DNA of 64,000 nt from Mesolinea sp040772305 (GCA_040772305.1 JAXGYK010000001.1:744001-808000), one strand, 5' to 3'. Shown: positions 8,641-18,363, counted from the first letter of the stretch. The notes: generated by a model from the letters alone, not told the origin. A program made the numbers and translations.

Positions 8641-9577
8641 CCTGGATCTGAGTCAAAAGCGAATATGCATAACGGGAGGGGCTGGCTTTTTAGGTCAGCA
8701 CTTGCAGGCTGAATTACGTGAACGCGGTGCAAAGGATCTTTTTATTCCCACATACCCGGAATACGATTTAGTGAAAGAAAAAGACATTGAGCGGATGTAC
8801 GCAGACGCACAGCCCGACCTGGTGATTCATCTGGCAGCAAAGGTGGGCGGCATTGGAGCCAACCGTGAAAAACCAGGAGAGTTCTTTTATGACAACCTGA
8901 TGATGGGCGTGCAGCTTATTCACCATGCCTGGAAGCGGAACATTGAGAAATTTGTGGCGATTGGCACCATCTGCGCCTATCCCAAGTTCACACCGATCCC
9001 TTTTAAAGAAGAAGACCTGTGGAATGGGTACCCCGAAGAAACGAATGCTCCTTACGGTTTAGCCAAAAAGATGCTTCTGGTCCAAAGCCAGGGCTACCGT
9101 GAGCAGTATGGCTTTAACTCCATCTTTCTGCTGCCGGTAAACCTTTATGGTCCCGGAGATAATTTTGACCCTGCCTCTTCTCATGTGATTCCGGCTTTGA
9201 TCAAAAAGTGTGTTGACGCCCGCGACTCCGGAGCAAATGAGATTGTTGCCTGGGGCGATGGTTCGCCAACCCGAGAATTTATCTACGTCGAAGATGCCGC
9301 CGAAGGAATCACATTGGCCACCGAGCACTACAACAGCAGTGAACCCGTGAACATCGGCAGCAGCTTTGAAATCAGTATTAAGGACCTTACGGAGCTGATT
9401 GCCCGGTTAACCGGCTTTGAAGGGGATATTCGCTGGGATACCAGTAAGCCGAATGGTCAGCCGCGCCGTAAACTGGATACAAGCCGCGCAAAGAAAGCTT
9501 TTGGGTTTGAAGCGCATACAGATTTCGAGGACGGTTTGCGCCGTACAATCGCCTGGTATGAGGAACAGCGCAGCTAA
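8627..9577 (+). CDS. fcl: GDP-L-fucose synthase-like NAD(P)-dependent epimerase/reductase
   Basis: An extended SDR with TGGAGFLGQH at the N-terminus, the family block LAAKVGGIGANREKPGEF, catalytic Tyr/Lys in APYGLAKK and the conserved histidine in SSHVIPALIKK, all as in Fcl/WcaG. The usual Ser-Ser of GSSCIYP is replaced by Thr-Ile in GTICAYP, a variant I recall in a subgroup of uncertain substrate. GDP-mannose 4,6-dehydratase, the expected partner, is not in the window. ATG 8627 is preferred to TTG 8621 because of the AGAAGGGA ribosome site just upstream. The start overlaps the regulator gene by 14 bases. Confidence 0.8.
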   Translation: MMETSLDLSQKRICITGGAGFLGQHLQAELRERGAKDLFIPTYPEYDLVKEKDIERMYADAQPDLVIHLAAKVGGIGANREKPGEFFYDNLMMGVQLIHHAWKRNIEKFVAIGTICAYPKFTPIPFKEEDLWNGYPEETNAPYGLAKKMLLVQSQGYREQYGFNSIFLLPVNLYGPGDNFDPASSHVIPALIKKCVDARDSGANEIVAWGDGSPTREFIYVEDAAEGITLATEHYNSSEPVNIGSSFEISIKDLTELIARLTGFEGDIRWDTSKPNGQPRRKLDTSRAKKAFGFEAHTDFEDGLRRTIAWYEEQRS

Positions 9578-10426
9578 ATGAGCGAACTTGGTTCCAGTGA
9601 ACAATTAGTCATTCTTAAACCAGCCAAGGGCTGGCTGGGATTGGATTTTAAGGAATTATGGCGCTACCGTGAGCTGATCTTTTTTCTCACCTGGCGCGAT
9701 ATTAAGGTACGCTATAAGCAGGCTGTACTGGGTGTTGCCTGGGCTATTCTGCAGCCACTGGTAACCGCGTTGGTTACAACCTTTATCTTCGAGCGTGGGC
9801 TCAAAGTGCAAACGGGGGGGCCTCCTTATCCTATCTTTATGCTGGCTGCCTGGCTGCCATGGCATCTCTTTTCAAATGCACTTACGCGCTCCAGCACTTC
9901 CTTGGTTCAGAATGCTAACTTACTTACCAAGGTGTACTTCCCGCGGACAATCATCCCGCTTTCATCGATTTTGAGTGCCATGGTAGACTTTTACATTTCA
10001 CTTGGAATCCTGTTAGGGGCCATGTTTTATTACAAGGTGCCTCTCACCCTCAATTTTCTTTGGATTATCCCCTTTACATTATTGGCCATGCTGGCAGCTC
10101 TTTCAATAGGACTTTGGTTCAGTGCATTGAATGTGCAGTACCGTGATGTTCAGCAGATGGTACCCTTCATTGCCCAAATTTGGTTTTACCTGACCCCGGT
10201 ACTTTACCCCATCAATCCATCAAGCGCTTTGGGAACAACGCTTTATAACCTGAACCCAATGGTGGGGGTAGTAAATGTGTTCCGATGGGCAATTTTTGGC
10301 GAAAACTATGGTTACCAGGCTCCCGGTCAGGGACTGCTGATATCCATACTTGTAGTAATGCTGCTGCTCATTGGCGGTTTGCTTTACTTTAGACGCATGG
10401 AAAAAACCTTTGCGGACTTGGTGTGA
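9578..10426 (+). CDS. wzm: Polysaccharide ABC transporter permease (Wzm/TagG type)
   Basis: An ABC-2 type membrane protein of 282 residues. The N-terminus (ELWRYRELIFFLTWRDIKVR) is the amphipathic gate helix and 'YKQAVLGVAWAILQPL' the start of the first membrane helix typical of O-antigen and teichoic-acid exporters; six hydrophobic segments follow. It moves lipid-linked glycan across the cytoplasmic membrane together with the ATPase encoded directly downstream. It starts on the base after the preceding stop codon. Confidence 0.93.
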   Translation: MSELGSSEQLVILKPAKGWLGLDFKELWRYRELIFFLTWRDIKVRYKQAVLGVAWAILQPLVTALVTTFIFERGLKVQTGGPPYPIFMLAAWLPWHLFSNALTRSSTSLVQNANLLTKVYFPRTIIPLSSILSAMVDFYISLGILLGAMFYYKVPLTLNFLWIIPFTLLAMLAALSIGLWFSALNVQYRDVQQMVPFIAQIWFYLTPVLYPINPSSALGTTLYNLNPMVGVVNVFRWAIFGENYGYQAPGQGLLISILVVMLLLIGGLLYFRRMEKTFADLV

Positions 10427-11706
10427 GTATGGATAAAGATACCGCAATCATCGTTGAGGGAATTGGTAAGCGCTATAAAATTGGCGCTTCGCAAGAGCGC
10501 AGTGACACTTTACGCGATTTGTTAGTCGGGTCAGTACGGCGCTTTGGTGCTGCTTTGAGCAACCGCGGAGTGAAAAACCAAAGCAATTTGATTTGGGCAC
10601 TCAAGGATGTCAGTTTTGAGGTCAAGCGCGGCCAGGCATTAGGGATAATTGGACGCAATGGGGCCGGTAAGAGCACTTTGCTCAAGGTGCTTAGCAGAGT
10701 TACCCATCCAACAGAGGGTTATGGTGAACTGCGTGGCAGGGTTGGCTCGTTGTTGGAGGTTGGAACCGGATTTCATCCGGAATTGACAGGGCGGGAGAAC
10801 ATATTCCTGAATGGGGCTATTTTGGGGATGCAGCGACGCGAGATCACCAAACGTTTCGATGAAATTGTTGCCTTTTCGGAAGTTGCCCAATTTATTGATA
10901 CGCCAGTGAAACGCTACTCCAGCGGAATGTACCTGCGTCTGGCATTTGCTGTGGCAGCACACTTGGAACCGGAAATACTGGTAGTGGATGAAGTGCTTGC
11001 AGTGGGTGACGCCGATTTTCAGCGTAAGTGCCTGGGAAAAATGGGCGATGTTGCCAGCAGCGGAAGAACGGTACTTTTTGTTAGCCATAATATGAGCGCT
11101 ATCCAACGCCTTACGCAGGAAAGCATTGTGCTGGACAAAGGCCGAATTATAATGCGCGGACCTTCAGCAGAAGCAGTAGATTTTTACCTCAACAGAGGCC
11201 TCTCCAAATTAGGAGAGCGCTATTGGGAAGCGGAAGAAGTGCCTGTAACTGCCAGCCCCTTTGTGCCTTTAAGGATTCGCATCCTGGACAAAAATGGAAT
11301 CATCAGCGACTCTGTGCGCTCGGTGGATCCCATTACCTTGGAAGTAGAATATCGTTTGGATGAGCCCATCACAGGGCTGCGGGTTGGCTACTATTTAAAT
11401 ACTACCCGTGGCGAGCCGGTGTTTACCTCATTCGATACCGATGATGCTGCTTTGTTCAATGAGTACAGAGCACGTCCTGCGGGTACTTACTTAAGCCGTT
11501 GTATCATCCCAGCTAACACCCTCAATGAGGGGCGCTTTTATCTGGGGTTGAACGCTTCTTCCTACCGGATTAAGCGCTATTTTCAGGATGATCAGGCGCT
11601 TAGTTTCAGTGTGGACGCTGCCGGAGCAGCTGGTACCCATTGGCCTGAACCGCGCCCAGGACCGCTGCGGCCGCAACTGGAATGGGAGATCGTTAAACAA
11701 GCATGA
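10423..11706 (+). CDS. wzt: Polysaccharide ABC transporter ATPase with glycan-binding tail (Wzt)
   Basis: Residues 1-245 form the ABC ATPase: Walker A GRNGAGKS, signature YSSGMYLRLAFA, Walker B ILVVDEVLAVGD, switch SHNMS. Residues about 280-425 form an extra beta-rich domain like the C-terminal carbohydrate-binding domain of Wzt proteins that recognise a terminal cap on the glycan before export. This favours a chain-terminated polysaccharide assembled in the cytoplasm. GTG 10423 overlaps the permease stop; ATG 10429 is an alternative. 427 residues, the usual size for the extended Wzt class. Confidence 0.93.
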   Translation: MSMDKDTAIIVEGIGKRYKIGASQERSDTLRDLLVGSVRRFGAALSNRGVKNQSNLIWALKDVSFEVKRGQALGIIGRNGAGKSTLLKVLSRVTHPTEGYGELRGRVGSLLEVGTGFHPELTGRENIFLNGAILGMQRREITKRFDEIVAFSEVAQFIDTPVKRYSSGMYLRLAFAVAAHLEPEILVVDEVLAVGDADFQRKCLGKMGDVASSGRTVLFVSHNMSAIQRLTQESIVLDKGRIIMRGPSAEAVDFYLNRGLSKLGERYWEAEEVPVTASPFVPLRIRILDKNGIISDSVRSVDPITLEVEYRLDEPITGLRVGYYLNTTRGEPVFTSFDTDDAALFNEYRARPAGTYLSRCIIPANTLNEGRFYLGLNASSYRIKRYFQDDQALSFSVDAAGAAGTHWPEPRPGPLRPQLEWEIVKQA

Positions 11707-13361
11707 GCATAAACGAACAGATAAAGGATCTGATGGCCCGGCTGCCGCTTGCCGAGGAAGTCTGGTGGAAACTCCAGGGCTCGCGCAAAACCTGGTCTTC
11801 CCACTTTAAACTGGAAGGCATTCGGGCGGTTTTACCCGGCGCTGTTACAGATGTGGAACAATTAGCCCAGCCCAGACTGCAGGCAAAAAAGGTACTGGTA
11901 TTTGCGACCCTGCATTATTGGATTGAACAGGCTGCTCTGATTGCACTGGCTTTGCGGGGACAAGGCCACCAGCTTAGCCTGGTGTACCTGCCTTACTCTG
12001 ATTGGGATAAGGAGCACAGTCGCTTTGATCTGAAACGGCAAGATCTTTATGCCAGGGATGTGTTTAAACCGACAGAAAGCGTCATGAAGGTAAAATCTCT
12101 TTTCAGAGATACGATAGCGGCTCAAAAGAACCCATACAAAAGCTGTCCTCCGGAGCTTGAAGCAGCTGTTAAAAAGATTTCAGCTTACGATACAATGTAC
12201 ACGCGGCAGGTAGAAACGGTGGACGAAAACGATCCGCTCTACCAGCTGCGCTTGAAGCGGAACAGCCATGCTGCAATTGCACTGTTGGACCTGCTGCAGG
12301 CGGAAAAGCCCGATGTTTTGGTAGTTCCCAACGGCACCATTCTGGAGATGGGCGTTGCCTATAAGGTAGCCCAATTCCTCGGAATCAAAACGGTAACCTT
12401 TGAGTTTGCCGACCAGCGTGAACGTATTTGGCTTGCTCAGGACGCTGAGATTATGACGCATGAAACCCACGAGCTTTGGGACGCCTTGGGTAACCAACCA
12501 TTACCGGCCAAAGCCCGTCAGGCCTTAATGGATTTGTATGCGGCACGCAAAAACGCAAAAGCATGGGGTTCGTTTGCACGTCAATGGCAGGCGACGGCGC
12601 AGCAAGGCGGAAACGAGACTCGTAACGAGCTACAGCTGGACAAGCGTCCTGTGGCACTGCTGGCTACCAATGTGCTTGGCGACAGCCTCACCCTTGGGCG
12701 CGAGCGTATCAGCGCCAGCATGGCTGCCTGGATATTGGGCACCCTGGAATGGTTTGCCGCACATCCGCAGGCGCAGCTCTTGGTGCGGGTGCACCCGGGA
12801 GAGCTGCTTACGCACGGCACTTCGATGCTGGAGCTGATTCAAGGTGCCTTCCCGGAGCTGCCTGAGAACGTTCGTCTGATTGCGCCGGATGACCCCATTA
12901 ATACCTACGATTTGGTAGAAATCGCAGATATGGGCCTGGTTTATACCACTACGGTGGGTTTGGAGATGGCCATGGCCGGTGTGCCGGTTATTGTGGCGGG
13001 CACAACACATTATGCCTGCAAAGGGTTTACCCTGGACCCCAAAGACTGGCAGGAATACGAAGCCCTGCTTGAAAGTGTGAGCGCGGATCCATTAATCCAT
13101 CGTCTCAATGCAAGCCAAACCGAACAGGCCTGGCTTTATGCTTATTTATTCTTCTTTGAGTTTTCCCTGCCCTTCCCCTGGCACCTGGTTTGGTTAGGGG
13201 AAGATTTTAAAGCACACCCTATGCGTTTTGTGCTTAATCCGCAAGGTCAGGCACGCTATGCCAAAACTTTCGATTATTTGATTGGAGAGCCGCTCAACTG
13301 GCGCGAACGTGGATTGGCGCGTTTGGATGAAATTGAATTGGAGGCCAGCCGTGCCGGATGA
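11703..13361 (+). CDS. Capsule-polysaccharide-synthesis-type glycosyltransferase (paralogue A)
   Basis: A 552-residue protein with two Rossmann-like halves. The C-terminal half has LLVRVHPGELLTHG and later TTVGLEMAMAGVPVIVAG, the pattern of Capsule_synth/KpsC-KpsS and CDP-glycerol glycerophosphotransferase-like GT-B enzymes. No membrane segments. It overlaps wzt by ATGA. The 543-residue protein encoded at 26934 has the same organisation and shares these motifs, so the two are likely paralogues acting on related acceptors. The donor sugar is unknown; KpsS/KpsC enzymes use CMP-Kdo, which makes a CMP-nonulosonate donor conceivable. Confidence 0.65.
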   Translation: MSINEQIKDLMARLPLAEEVWWKLQGSRKTWSSHFKLEGIRAVLPGAVTDVEQLAQPRLQAKKVLVFATLHYWIEQAALIALALRGQGHQLSLVYLPYSDWDKEHSRFDLKRQDLYARDVFKPTESVMKVKSLFRDTIAAQKNPYKSCPPELEAAVKKISAYDTMYTRQVETVDENDPLYQLRLKRNSHAAIALLDLLQAEKPDVLVVPNGTILEMGVAYKVAQFLGIKTVTFEFADQRERIWLAQDAEIMTHETHELWDALGNQPLPAKARQALMDLYAARKNAKAWGSFARQWQATAQQGGNETRNELQLDKRPVALLATNVLGDSLTLGRERISASMAAWILGTLEWFAAHPQAQLLVRVHPGELLTHGTSMLELIQGAFPELPENVRLIAPDDPINTYDLVEIADMGLVYTTTVGLEMAMAGVPVIVAGTTHYACKGFTLDPKDWQEYEALLESVSADPLIHRLNASQTEQAWLYAYLFFFEFSLPFPWHLVWLGEDFKAHPMRFVLNPQGQARYAKTFDYLIGEPLNWRERGLARLDEIELEASRAG

Positions 13362-14250
13362 GCAAAATGTAAAAGACCAGGTAAAACGCTTTTACGACAT
13401 GGTAGGTTGGCAGGTAGATGACCCTGCAGGGCATTACCAGAATGCTCAGTATGAAGATTTGCGTCCGGTTAGTGCCGAATACATCCTGCGGGCACATGCC
13501 AGAGTGGGTGACCATTTGCCTGCTGAAGGCGAGTACCTCCTGGATGCTGGTTCAGGGCCGGTGCAGTGGCCGGCTTATCTTGCCTATTCGTTGGGATACA
13601 AGCATCGTGTCTGCATGGATTTGTCTTATATAGCGCTTTTGGAAGCGCGCAAACGTCTTGGCGAGCATGGCCTTTATGTTGTGGGTGACTTGGCGCATTT
13701 ACCATTTAAGACGCAAGCGTTTGACGGAATCGTTGCCTTGCATGCTATCCATCACCTTCCGGCAGCGGAAAAGCCGGCCTGCTATCGCGGTTTATATGCC
13801 AGGCTGAAACCCGGAGGCCGTATGGTCACTGTTGACGGCTGGACGGAGGTGGGGGCTGGCAAGCTGATCGATTTAGTGCACCGTATTGCCTTACGGCTGC
13901 GCCGTTCCCCGTCCGAACGAGAAATACCTGTCCCGCCTGTGAATCAGCAAGAAAACAAGGAATCAGACCAGCAGGCAAACGGTCAGGATCCGCAAAAGCT
14001 GACTGGCCCTGCTGGTACACATGTGGTGAAGACCAGTGCTGTCTGGTTCAAAAACACATTTTCCGGGGAAATACCTTTCAAAATTTACCCCTGGCGCAGT
14101 GTTAATGTGCGCTGGCTGCGGGACGTGATTCCCAATAATCGTTTTGGAAAGCTGATGCTGCGCGTACTGTATCGTCTGGAGCAGAGTTTCCCAAAGTTTT
14201 TTGGCGAGAACGGGCAATACCCGCTGATCGTTTTTGATAAACCTAAATAA
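13351..14250 (+). CDS. SAM-dependent methyltransferase, class I
   Basis: The fold begins near residue 57 with LLDAGSGPVQWPAYL (motif I), then the acidic residue in MDLSYIALL and the post-motif 'VALHAIHHLP' of Methyltransf_11-type enzymes. The GTG at 13351 is chosen: GGAGG lies six bases ahead and the longer ORF start would overlap the upstream gene by 80 bases. About residues 190-235 form a hydrophilic Q/K-rich insert. In this setting it probably methylates a sugar or a glycan chain end, which could be the cap read by the Wzt tail. That role is inference. Confidence 0.75.
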   Translation: MPDEQNVKDQVKRFYDMVGWQVDDPAGHYQNAQYEDLRPVSAEYILRAHARVGDHLPAEGEYLLDAGSGPVQWPAYLAYSLGYKHRVCMDLSYIALLEARKRLGEHGLYVVGDLAHLPFKTQAFDGIVALHAIHHLPAAEKPACYRGLYARLKPGGRMVTVDGWTEVGAGKLIDLVHRIALRLRRSPSEREIPVPPVNQQENKESDQQANGQDPQKLTGPAGTHVVKTSAVWFKNTFSGEIPFKIYPWRSVNVRWLRDVIPNNRFGKLMLRVLYRLEQSFPKFFGENGQYPLIVFDKPK

Positions 14251-14259
14251 GGAGCTTTC

Positions 14260-15267
14260 ATGGATTGGAGCACAACCACCGTACTTGTGACCGGCGGAAC
14301 CGGTTCCTTCGGTAAAAAGTTTATACGTATTCTGCTGGATGAATACCACCCGGCCAAAATTATTGTTTTTAGCCGTGACGAGCTGAAGCAACACGAAATG
14401 CGGGTGGCAGGCTACAACGACCCTAGCATCCGCTACTTTATTGGCGATGTGCGGGATAAAGACCGTCTTCTGCGCGCGATGTATGGCGTGGACCTGGTAG
14501 TACATGCTGCGGCGCTAAAGCAGGTGCCAGCCTGCGAGTACAACCCCATGGAAGCCATCAAGACCAATATACTGGGCAGCTCAAACGTGATTGATGCTGC
14601 TATTGAGTGCGGTGTGGGAAAAGTGCTGGCGCTTTCAACAGATAAAGCGGTTAACCCCATTAATCTCTATGGGGCAACCAAACTGGCAGCCGAGAAACTG
14701 TTTATTCAATCAAATGCCTATGCCGGCGGTCGCAAGACACGCATCTCCTGTGTGCGCTACGGGAATGTGGTTGGAAGCCGCGGCAGCGTGGTCCCCTTGT
14801 TTATTAAGCAGCGCGACAGCGGCAAAGTAACCGTGACGGATGACCGCATGACCCGCTTTTGGCTTTCTTTGGAGCAAGGAGTACGTTTTGTGATCCATTG
14901 CATTGAGGAAATGCAGGGCGGTGAAGTTTTTGTACCCAAAATTCCAAGCATGCGGATGATGGACTTGGCTGCAGCTATGGCGCCCAATGCCAAGGTGGAA
15001 ATTATTGGTATTCGCCCAGGGGAAAAGCTTCACGAAAGCTTAATTGGCGAGGATGAAGCGCGCCATACAGTGGAAATGCCTACGATGTATGTTGTGCAGC
15101 CCAGCAACGCGCTTTGGTTTGGCTATGCATGGGAAGATAAAGGGAAACCGCTCCCGGATGGATTCACCTATACCAGTGCAAACAACAGCCAGTGGCTGGA
15201 TGCGGAGGGTATCCGTAACTTAATTGCGCCTATTGAGGCTGAACTGCTGAAGGCTAACGAAGCATGA
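14260..15267 (+). CDS. pseB: UDP-GlcNAc 4,6-dehydratase (5-inverting), PseB/CapE family
   Basis: A 335-residue extended SDR with TGGTGSFGKKF, FSRDELKQ, HAAALKQVPACEYNP, STDKAVNPINLYGATK, GSRGSVVPLF and DDRMTRFWL. This is the full set of blocks shared by PseB, FlaA1 and CapE/WbjB. These enzymes turn UDP-GlcNAc into a UDP-4-keto-6-deoxy-L-hexose, used for pseudaminic acid, FucNAc or related sugars. No PseC-type aminotransferase is present; the next gene is an RmlD-like reductase, which fits a reductive branch like CapE-CapF better than the pseudaminate branch. RBS AAGGAG precedes the ATG. Confidence 0.87.
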   Translation: MDWSTTTVLVTGGTGSFGKKFIRILLDEYHPAKIIVFSRDELKQHEMRVAGYNDPSIRYFIGDVRDKDRLLRAMYGVDLVVHAAALKQVPACEYNPMEAIKTNILGSSNVIDAAIECGVGKVLALSTDKAVNPINLYGATKLAAEKLFIQSNAYAGGRKTRISCVRYGNVVGSRGSVVPLFIKQRDSGKVTVTDDRMTRFWLSLEQGVRFVIHCIEEMQGGEVFVPKIPSMRMMDLAAAMAPNAKVEIIGIRPGEKLHESLIGEDEARHTVEMPTMYVVQPSNALWFGYAWEDKGKPLPDGFTYTSANNSQWLDAEGIRNLIAPIEAELLKANEA

Positions 15268-16190
15268 AGTTGTTGATTACCGGTGCCAGCGGACGTTTAG
15301 GCCTGAACCTGGCTGTAAAGGCGCTCCAAGCTGGTTATGAGGTCATCGGATGGAGCGGCAGTCGTTTGCTGCCCTGGGCCCCTTTTGAAAACCGGGTGGT
15401 TGACCTGACCCAATACTCCAGGCTTGCCCAGGAGTTAGATGCTGATGCACCGCAGGCGATCATTAACTGTGCCGCCCATACCAACCTGGAGCGGGCTGAA
15501 GCCGAACCCTGGCGTGCAGAAGGAATCAATGCCACTGCCCCAGGTGAATTGGCCCGTCTTGCTGCAGATCGGGGGATACCCTTTCTGCAAGTTTCAACCG
15601 ATGCAGTTTTTGACGGGCAAAAAGGAAACTACACCGAGGAGGATCCGCCAAATCCGGTGAATGTGTATGGCCGCAGCAAATTAGAGGCCGAACAGCGTGT
15701 GCTTCATTATTACCCGCAGGCCTGCATTGCAAGGGTTGTTTTCTACAGTTGGGGCCCAGCGGGCAAGCCCAGCCTGGCAGAATTTTTCTATGACCATTTA
15801 TTGCATGAAAAAACAGTCAATGGGTTTACTGATGCTATCTTTTCACCTCTTTATGGCGGGCACCTGGCAGAGTTATTGCTGGAAATGCAGGCTTGTGGCT
15901 TAACGGGAATTTACCATGTATATGGAGCTGATAGTTTATCGAAGTACGCTTTTGGGGTAGCTTTGGCAAGAGAGTTTGGGCTGGATGAGACGCTCATCAG
16001 TCCAAAAACTGCGGTGGAATTTAATCCTGAAACGCCGCGCGCACTCAATTTGAGTATGAATAACAAGAAACTCATCCAGGCCTTGGGGCACGATTTGCCC
16101 GGGATTAATGCCGGCTTAAAAGCCTTGCATGAAGACATGCAGGCTGGATTGCGATTGCGTTTTTTGAATATGAGCGAACAGGAGGGTTAA
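15264..16190 (+). CDS. dTDP-4-dehydrorhamnose reductase-like sugar reductase (RmlD family)
   Basis: A 308-residue SDR with TGASGRLG at the N-terminus, NCAAHTNLERAE, STDAVFDG and the catalytic YGRSKLEAE, the RmlD signature set. It probably reduces a 4-keto sugar nucleotide. Its ATGA overlap with the 4,6-dehydratase suggests it takes that enzyme's product, analogous to CapE-CapF, though the cupin domain of CapF is absent. True dTDP-rhamnose synthesis is unlikely since rmlA, rmlB and rmlC are not here. Confidence 0.75.
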   Translation: MKLLITGASGRLGLNLAVKALQAGYEVIGWSGSRLLPWAPFENRVVDLTQYSRLAQELDADAPQAIINCAAHTNLERAEAEPWRAEGINATAPGELARLAADRGIPFLQVSTDAVFDGQKGNYTEEDPPNPVNVYGRSKLEAEQRVLHYYPQACIARVVFYSWGPAGKPSLAEFFYDHLLHEKTVNGFTDAIFSPLYGGHLAELLLEMQACGLTGIYHVYGADSLSKYAFGVALAREFGLDETLISPKTAVEFNPETPRALNLSMNNKKLIQALGHDLPGINAGLKALHEDMQAGLRLRFLNMSEQEG

Positions 16191-17257
16191 TGGAAATTAA
16201 GATCGGAAGACATACCTTAGGTCTTGAACATCCCAGTTACTTTGTGGCGGATATTGCAGCCAACCATGATGGATCGTTGGAGCGGGCGATTGAACTCATC
16301 AATTTAGCAGCTGAAGCAGGAGCAGATGCTGCCAAGTTTCAAAACTTTAGAGGCCCAAAAATTGTCAGTGATTACGGCTTCAAACACATGAATGCCCAGG
16401 TAAGCCATCAGGCAAAATGGACAAAAAGTGTAACTGAGGTTTATGACGCGGCTTCGATTCCCTTTGAATGGACACCCCATCTGCGGGAAGCCTGTGACAA
16501 AGCCGGCATCGATTTTTTCTCAGCCCCCTATGACTTTGAAGCAATCGATATGCTGAATGATTTTGTTCCGGCTTATAAGATCGGCAGCGGTGACATTACC
16601 TGGATTGAAGCCTGCGAACGGATTGCATCGAAGGGAAAACCAGTCTTGCTGGCCACTGGCGCTGCAGATATTGGCGATGTTCAGCGCGCTGTAGAGGCCA
16701 TTTTAGCGATCAATCCGCAGTTGGTGCTGATGCAATGCAACACAAACTATACTGCCGATGAAGGCAACTTTGCTCACATTCACCTGAATGTACTTAAAAC
16801 ATACGCTGCAATGTGGCCCAATTTAGTTTTGGGTTTGAGCGACCACACCCATGGGCATGCAACAGTCTTGGGAGCAGTTGCATTAGGTGCTCGGATAATC
16901 GAAAAACACTTTACCGATGACAATCAGCGCGAAGGCCCCGATCATGCTTTTGCCATGAATCCGGTAAGCTGGGCAGAGATGGTACGCAATACCCGCCAGC
17001 TGGAGGCAGCCTTAGGTGATGGTAACAAACGTATCGTAGAAAACGAAGCTGATACCGCGGTGGTACAGCGTCGTTGTTTACGGACAGCCCGGGCCCTGGA
17101 GGCAGGTGCGATATTGCAGCGTGAAGACATTGATGTGCTGCGGCCGGCTGTTCCCGGGGCTATTATGCCCTACGAAATTCCACAGGTTCTGGGAACCAGG
17201 CTTTTGAACGCTATGGAAGCTGGGCAGGAACTGCGTTGGACGGACTTGGGAAAATAA
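16190..17257 (+). CDS. neuB: N-acetylneuraminate synthase family protein with SAF domain (NeuB 1)
   Basis: A NeuB-type TIM barrel that condenses phosphoenolpyruvate with a six-carbon sugar to give a nine-carbon nonulosonic acid. Seen: AANHDGSLERAIELI with the NHxG motif, AAKFQNF, KIGSGDITW, ATGAAD, MQCNTNYT and 'GLSDHTHG'. The C-terminal ~60 residues, from RRCLRTARAL, form the SAF (antifreeze-like) domain with the usual LRP and VLG positions. 355 residues, full length. Overlaps the upstream reductase by TAATG. Whether the product is sialic, legionaminic or pseudaminic-like cannot be told. Confidence 0.88.
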   Translation: MEIKIGRHTLGLEHPSYFVADIAANHDGSLERAIELINLAAEAGADAAKFQNFRGPKIVSDYGFKHMNAQVSHQAKWTKSVTEVYDAASIPFEWTPHLREACDKAGIDFFSAPYDFEAIDMLNDFVPAYKIGSGDITWIEACERIASKGKPVLLATGAADIGDVQRAVEAILAINPQLVLMQCNTNYTADEGNFAHIHLNVLKTYAAMWPNLVLGLSDHTHGHATVLGAVALGARIIEKHFTDDNQREGPDHAFAMNPVSWAEMVRNTRQLEAALGDGNKRIVENEADTAVVQRRCLRTARALEAGAILQREDIDVLRPAVPGAIMPYEIPQVLGTRLLNAMEAGQELRWTDLGK

Positions 17258-18363
17258 TGCGTATTTTATATATCACCCGTAGTGACAGTGTTCACGATCA
17301 ACGTTTTATGGCTACCATGCTTGAGGCCGGCCATCAGGTTTATTTACTGCGCTTATTGCAAGGAAACTGGCCTGTTCCCGAGGGTATTCATACAGTTTCC
17401 TGGACAGGGGTCAGTTTGCCCTTAGGAGCTTTGCCCAGTAAGGCAATTTCGGAATTACGAAAGCTCATCAGACGTATCAACCCGGACCTTGTCCATGCAG
17501 GACCTTTGCAGGATGCTGCCTGGTTAGCTGCCAAAGCCGGAGCATTTCCCCTGATGGCTATGAGCTGGGGCTTTGATCTGATGCTGGACGTAGACCGCAG
17601 CCCGCAAGCGATGCGAAGGGCAAAGTATGCGCTCTCTAAAGCCCAGAGCCTGATTGTGGATGCCTTATGCAGTGCCGACAAAGCCGTCATCCTGGGTTTT
17701 GACCCGCAACGGATTGTGCGCTTTCCCTGGGGAGTTGACTTGGAGGTCTTTAAGCCAGATGCAGCGCAGGAGCAAGCCAAAGCTTTACGCAGGAAACTGG
17801 GCTGGGAAGATGCGCTGGTCTGCCTTTGCCTGCGCAGTTGGGAGCCAAATTATGGTGTTGATGTTTTGGCGAAAGCCTTTGTGCAGGCAGCCAAAGCAGA
17901 GCCCCGCCTGCGTCTTTTGCTGCTGAACACTGGCTCGCAAGCCGAGCAGATACTGAGTATTTTAGAACGCGGCGACGTACTGGATAAGGTGCATTTACCA
18001 GTAAGGATCAATAATTTGGATTTACCCCTGTACTACGCTGCTTCTGACCTTTACCTCAGCCCTTCGCATGTGGATGGTTCCTCGGTTTCGCTGATGGAGG
18101 CTATGGCTATGGGTTTGCCAAGCATCGTTTCGGATATTCCGGCAAACAAAGAGTGGATTCAAGAGGGAAAACAGGGCTGGCTTTTCCATGATGGTGATGT
18201 TGATGAACTGGAAGGCTTATTGCGCAAAGCAATAACAGCAGATTTACTGCCTCTGCAGCGTGCTGCGCGAAGCTTGGCTGAGCAAAAAGCGGACTGGAAC
18301 AGCAATAAACAAAAACTGATAGACTCCTATCGGCAATTTGAAGCGCCAGGAAGTGAGTTGTAG
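17257..18363 (+). CDS. GT4-family glycosyltransferase
   Basis: A GT-B retaining glycosyltransferase of 368 residues. The donor domain contains 'VRFPWGVDLEVFKP', the CLRSWEPNYG strand and the SLMEAMAMGLPSIVSDIPAN segment with the E-x7-E-like acidic site of GT4 enzymes. The ATG at 17257 overlaps the neuB stop as TAATG and gives MRILYITRS, the usual N-terminal strand; the TTG at 17236 is not needed. It follows the nonulosonate synthase directly. Sugar and acceptor are unknown. Confidence 0.85.
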   Translation: MRILYITRSDSVHDQRFMATMLEAGHQVYLLRLLQGNWPVPEGIHTVSWTGVSLPLGALPSKAISELRKLIRRINPDLVHAGPLQDAAWLAAKAGAFPLMAMSWGFDLMLDVDRSPQAMRRAKYALSKAQSLIVDALCSADKAVILGFDPQRIVRFPWGVDLEVFKPDAAQEQAKALRRKLGWEDALVCLCLRSWEPNYGVDVLAKAFVQAAKAEPRLRLLLLNTGSQAEQILSILERGDVLDKVHLPVRINNLDLPLYYAASDLYLSPSHVDGSSVSLMEAMAMGLPSIVSDIPANKEWIQEGKQGWLFHDGDVDELEGLLRKAITADLLPLQRAARSLAEQKADWNSNKQKLIDSYRQFEAPGSEL

